In this document: positions 61,257 through 64,000 of the stretch, piece after piece
Position numbering within the stretch: the stretch's first letter is position 1
How the letters are laid out: every line of letters begins with the position of its first letter
Assembly: GCA_019358895.1 (NCBI GenBank)
Contig: JAHHIG010000019.1
Span: 45,177 to 109,176 of the forward strand
Reading direction: 5' to 3'
Length of the DNA: 64,000 nt
Source of the DNA: Tildeniella nuda ZEHNDER 1965/U140
GTDB lineage: Bacteria > Cyanobacteriota > Cyanobacteriia > Leptolyngbyales > Leptolyngbyaceae
The notes under the pieces: generated by a model
Database searches by the model: none
What the model was told of the DNA's origin: nothing
Seen by the model: the letters and a program-made list of their open reading frames with translations, nothing else
Translations under genes and position numbers: made by a program

Positions 61257-63116
61257 ATGCTGAAACGCCTGACTCATCGTATGCTGCTGATGGCTGTGCT
61301 ATTGGTCATACTCAGTCTTGTTTACTCCACTCTCACGCCTGCAATGTCTGCCAAACCGATCCTTCTGACGGAGCCATTTCTGCAATTGCCATCAGAATCT
61401 TCTGTCCGCGTTGTGTGGTTCACCGAATTCGCAGGCACAAAACACACGGTGGCATATGGGGATGCATTGACCCGCACCGCAACCGCAACCACGACTCAGC
61501 TAAGCCGCACCCGCGAAGATGCCGAGTCTCAACGCGCCACGAAATACTCTGGAGTGACTGTGCGTCCCATCTGGCGACATGAGGCGGAAGTCACAGGGTT
61601 AAAGCCCGATCGACGTGTGCCTTACCGAGTGACCAGCGTGCGTGAAGAGGGCGTAGCTGTGAATAGCGAGACTTATACCTTAACGGCGAAACCAGTACCC
61701 GGAAAGCCCCTCAAAATTCTGCTGACCTCCGACCACCAAATCAAGCCGATGGTGGCAGCTAACTTGCAAAAAGTGGTGGAGACGATCGGGCAGGTCGATC
61801 TCGTCCTCTTTGCCGGGGATTTGATCAACGTTGCCGATCGCGCCTCCGAATGGTTTGACGATGCCTGTGGTGGTTCGCTCTTTCCAGGTCTGCAAGGTCG
61901 CGCCTGCTACGAGCTAGAGAAAAACGGCATCAAGACTCGCTACAAAGGGGGAGCCATCATTCAACATGCGCCGATGTATACCGCGATCGGCAACCACGAA
62001 GTCATGGGACGCTTCTCCACCACTGACTCGTTGGGCGAGCAGTTCAACAATACAGTACCGTATGAAATTGGAGAAGCATCCTTTTATACTTCAGTTCTCA
62101 ACAGTGGTAAACCAGTAGAGAATCCGGCAAATCCAGCAATTCTTAAAGCATGGGTGAAAGAACACTCGTTCAACACAGACACGTATGAAGAGATTTTTAC
62201 GTTGCCACAAAGTCCCCAAGGTGGAAAGCGGTATTATGCCGTGACTTTTGGCGATGTGCGTCTGGTCGTACTCTACATCACCAACGTTTGGCGTACTCCC
62301 AGTCTTGCAGCAGATGCTAGAGGGAAGTATCGAGAACGGGAACAGGATATTGAGAACGCACAAGATCTAAACAGCTGGGGCTGGGGACAGCATCTTTTTG
62401 AACCGATCGCCAAAAACAGCCCTCAATACAATTGGTTAGCACAAGAACTCAGTAGCCCAGAGTTTAAACGAGCCAAATATAAGCTGGTCATGTTCCATCA
62501 TCCACCCCACTCTTTAGGTGAAAACATCGTTCCTGCTTACACTCGTCCGGTGCTAGTGGTTGATCAGCAAAATCTTGAGGGACGGCAAATCCAAGCGTGG
62601 ATGTGTCCTAATAATCAGTCCTGTCCTCCTCCAGAAAGTAGTGAACCACAGTTAATACGTTTCACCACGGTTCGTTACGAGTACCCGATCAAAGATGACT
62701 ACATCATTCGAGATGTGGTGCCGCTATTAGAAAAAGCGGGTGTGCAACTGGTGTTTTACGGGCATTCGCATCTGTGGAATCGGTTCATGAGTCCCAGCGG
62801 AACGCACTTTTTAGAAACCTCAAATGTGGGCAATTCCTACGGCGCTTTTGTGGGCGACCTCAAGCGTAATGTCCCAACAGGCTACAAGGAACACTACGCC
62901 GCGACGGGCAATCCCAATGGGTTAGAACCGATCGTGCCCACGATCGCCCCTCTCCTTGATGCTAAAAAACAGCCCATGCCCTACATCGCCAGCAATGACA
63001 TCACTGCCTTTAGCATTTTTGATACAGGCACAGGCACTATCAGCAGCTATCGGTTTGATACGCGCGACCCAAAGTCTGCTGTGGTCAAGTTTGATGAGTT
63101 CAAGCTGAAGCAATAA
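61257..63116 (+). CDS. exported metallophosphoesterase (purple acid phosphatase-like)
   Basis: A 619-residue secreted protein. The N-terminal signal (LLMAVLLVILSLVYSTL) is followed by a fibronectin-like domain (LQLPSESSVRVVWFT, EAEVTGLKPDRRVPYRVTSV), then the calcineurin-like domain: LLTSDHQ near 157, LFAGDLIN near 183, AIGNHEVMG near 244, MFHHPPHS near 417 and FYGHSHLWNR near 502. These supply the two-metal site. It probably hydrolyses phosphoesters outside the cytoplasm. The first motif has DHQ rather than DxH. No neighbouring phosphate genes. Confidence 0.9.
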   Translation: MLKRLTHRMLLMAVLLVILSLVYSTLTPAMSAKPILLTEPFLQLPSESSVRVVWFTEFAGTKHTVAYGDALTRTATATTTQLSRTREDAESQRATKYSGVTVRPIWRHEAEVTGLKPDRRVPYRVTSVREEGVAVNSETYTLTAKPVPGKPLKILLTSDHQIKPMVAANLQKVVETIGQVDLVLFAGDLINVADRASEWFDDACGGSLFPGLQGRACYELEKNGIKTRYKGGAIIQHAPMYTAIGNHEVMGRFSTTDSLGEQFNNTVPYEIGEASFYTSVLNSGKPVENPANPAILKAWVKEHSFNTDTYEEIFTLPQSPQGGKRYYAVTFGDVRLVVLYITNVWRTPSLAADARGKYREREQDIENAQDLNSWGWGQHLFEPIAKNSPQYNWLAQELSSPEFKRAKYKLVMFHHPPHSLGENIVPAYTRPVLVVDQQNLEGRQIQAWMCPNNQSCPPPESSEPQLIRFTTVRYEYPIKDDYIIRDVVPLLEKAGVQLVFYGHSHLWNRFMSPSGTHFLETSNVGNSYGAFVGDLKRNVPTGYKEHYAATGNPNGLEPIVPTIAPLLDAKKQPMPYIASNDITAFSIFDTGTGTISSYRFDTRDPKSAVVKFDEFKLKQ

Positions 63117-63306
63117 AGGCTTTAGGCTTTGCGAAGAAGCGACTCTGAACTACGCGGGAACCTCTGTTATCTGCGCGATCGCAGCATCAACCGGGTGAAG
63201 TGACTGGGATTGAGCGTCAAAATTTGGTCGGCGCTACTTTGAAGGCATCTATAATGGGGCGATCGCTTTTGATCAAGCCCTCAATAGTAACACGTTGGCG
63301 TGTAAA

Positions 63307-63807
63307 ATGTCTAGTCACGGTGGCAAACAAGGTGGAAGTAAATATCAGCCATTGTTAGACGCATTGCGTCAGAGCGATCAAACGCACATCACCTTGACCT
63401 TTGCTGAAATTGAGGCATTGCTTGGCGGAGCGCTTCCCCCTTCTGCTCGCATCAAACGCGGTTGGTGGAGCAATCGCAGTAAAGGCGCGCTGCAAGCGGT
63501 TGCCTGGATGTCGGCAGGGTATTTAGTGGACGCGATCGACCTGGATAGTGAACAGGTAACATTTACCAAACCACCACAAGTCTACAAAGTGCAGTGCATC
63601 GACGATACTTTGCAGTGGAACAGTGAGTTGATTCGTGCCTTGCGGTTGCACATGGGGCTGAGTCAAGCAGACATGGCGAAAGAATTAGGAGTCCGTCAAC
63701 AAACGGTAAGTGAATGGGAGAAAGGCGTTTATGCCCCCACTCGCGCTAGTTCCAAGCACCTAACATTGGTGGCAGAGAAAGCAGCGTTTCGCTATGAGAT
63801 TTACTGA
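63307..63807 (+). CDS. XRE-type DNA-binding protein with N-terminal DUF7662-like domain
   Basis: A 166-residue protein from ATG 63307; TTG 63295 would add four residues. The N-terminal part (KYQPLLDALRQSDQTHITLT onward, with IEALLGGALPPSARIKRGWW) looks like the small DUF7662 domain often found alone or with nuclease partners. The C-terminal 65 residues form a classic HTH: LRLHMGLSQADMAKELGVRQ and QTVSEWEKGVYAPTRAS. It probably senses an unknown signal and binds DNA. No operon partner is visible within the window. Confidence 0.78.
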   Translation: MSSHGGKQGGSKYQPLLDALRQSDQTHITLTFAEIEALLGGALPPSARIKRGWWSNRSKGALQAVAWMSAGYLVDAIDLDSEQVTFTKPPQVYKVQCIDDTLQWNSELIRALRLHMGLSQADMAKELGVRQQTVSEWEKGVYAPTRASSKHLTLVAEKAAFRYEIY

Positions 63808-63891
63808 ACTAGCTGGTACACGGCTGGCAGTGAACAATAGAGTTGGCGCTGCATAGGCGATCGCGCTTAAACTAACGTCAGTTCGACGAGG

Positions 63892-64000
63892 TCAAAAGAT
63901 AGCCGGAGGCAATGCTGGCAAGTCTTTGCACTCTAAATCCAAGGAGGGCTTTTTCTCCTGGTAGGTATAGGCGATTAAGCCTGCCAGCAAGTTGACCAAG
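63892..64000 (-). CDS. 3' end of a possible transposase (partial)
   Basis: The last 35 codons of a frame that enters from beyond the right edge: LVNLLAGLIAYTYQEKKPSL, then DLECKDLPALPPAIF and TGA at 63892-63894. The style resembles the C-terminus of cyanobacterial insertion-sequence transposases, but I cannot assign a family from this tail. Confidence 0.4.
   Translation of the reverse strand, partial: LVNLLAGLIAYTYQEKKPSLDLECKDLPALPPAIF

Overview
The window looks like chromosomal DNA of a cyanobacterium, probably filamentous. The GCGATCGC (HIP1-like) octamer and its CGATCG core recur throughout. Several gene families typical of cyanobacteria are present: a cyanoexosortase with an HpsJ-like protein and a PTPA-CTERM substrate, arsenosugar genes, and multi-GAF/PAS histidine kinases. 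Intergenic DNA is rich in repeats of kinds common in cyanobacteria. I saw no rRNA, tRNA or CRISPR array.

Region 1 (about 0.1-23.2 kb) is a surface-polysaccharide cluster. It has an ABC-2 exporter permease (1351-2193) and its ATPase with a sugar-recognition tail (4694-5980), then ten glycosyltransferase-type genes and one O-antigen ligase/polymerase-like membrane protein. Almost all are on the + strand; one GT-B gene (12425-13651) points the other way. The two exporter subunits are separated by 2.5 kb of toxin-antitoxin debris: an MNT/HEPT pair, a second MNT gene broken by one stop codon, and a vapBC fossil. I saw no sugar-nucleotide synthesis genes here.

Region 2 (23.3-26.3 kb, - strand) is a small protein-sorting unit: cyanoexosortase, HpsJ-like partner and a PTPA-CTERM secreted protein. 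Region 3 (26.5-31.6 kb) has a large hybrid GAF/PAS histidine kinase, an MlaE-type lipid permease and a small membrane protein.

Region 4 (31.7-38.6 kb) is the most intriguing. It holds a possible Cys/His/Asp hydrolase of unknown family, a glutamine-synthetase-like ligase, an APC permease, two PhyH-type Fe(II)/2-oxoglutarate oxygenase paralogues (one with HxN instead of HxD) and a class I glutamine amidotransferase. Together they could import, gamma-glutamylate, oxidise and release an amine; this is inference.

Region 5 (38.9-53.9 kb) is mixed housekeeping: a SRPBCC protein, an FAD oxidoreductase, leuC, a CPBP protease, a GT39 transferase carrying repeat DNA inside its coding region, a GT-B protein, a degenerate histidine-kinase-like protein, queG, a GNAT, a DUF45 metallopeptidase and an FMN-binding protein. 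A MITE-like repeat recurs here, once with a nested insertion. Region 6 (53.9-59.8 kb) holds arsenosugar genes (two glycosyltransferases, ArsS radical SAM) and a mercuric-reductase-like flavoprotein. Region 7 (59.8-64 kb) has an uncharacterised protein, a 21-bp tandem array, a secreted metallophosphoesterase, an XRE-type regulator and the tail of a possible transposase.
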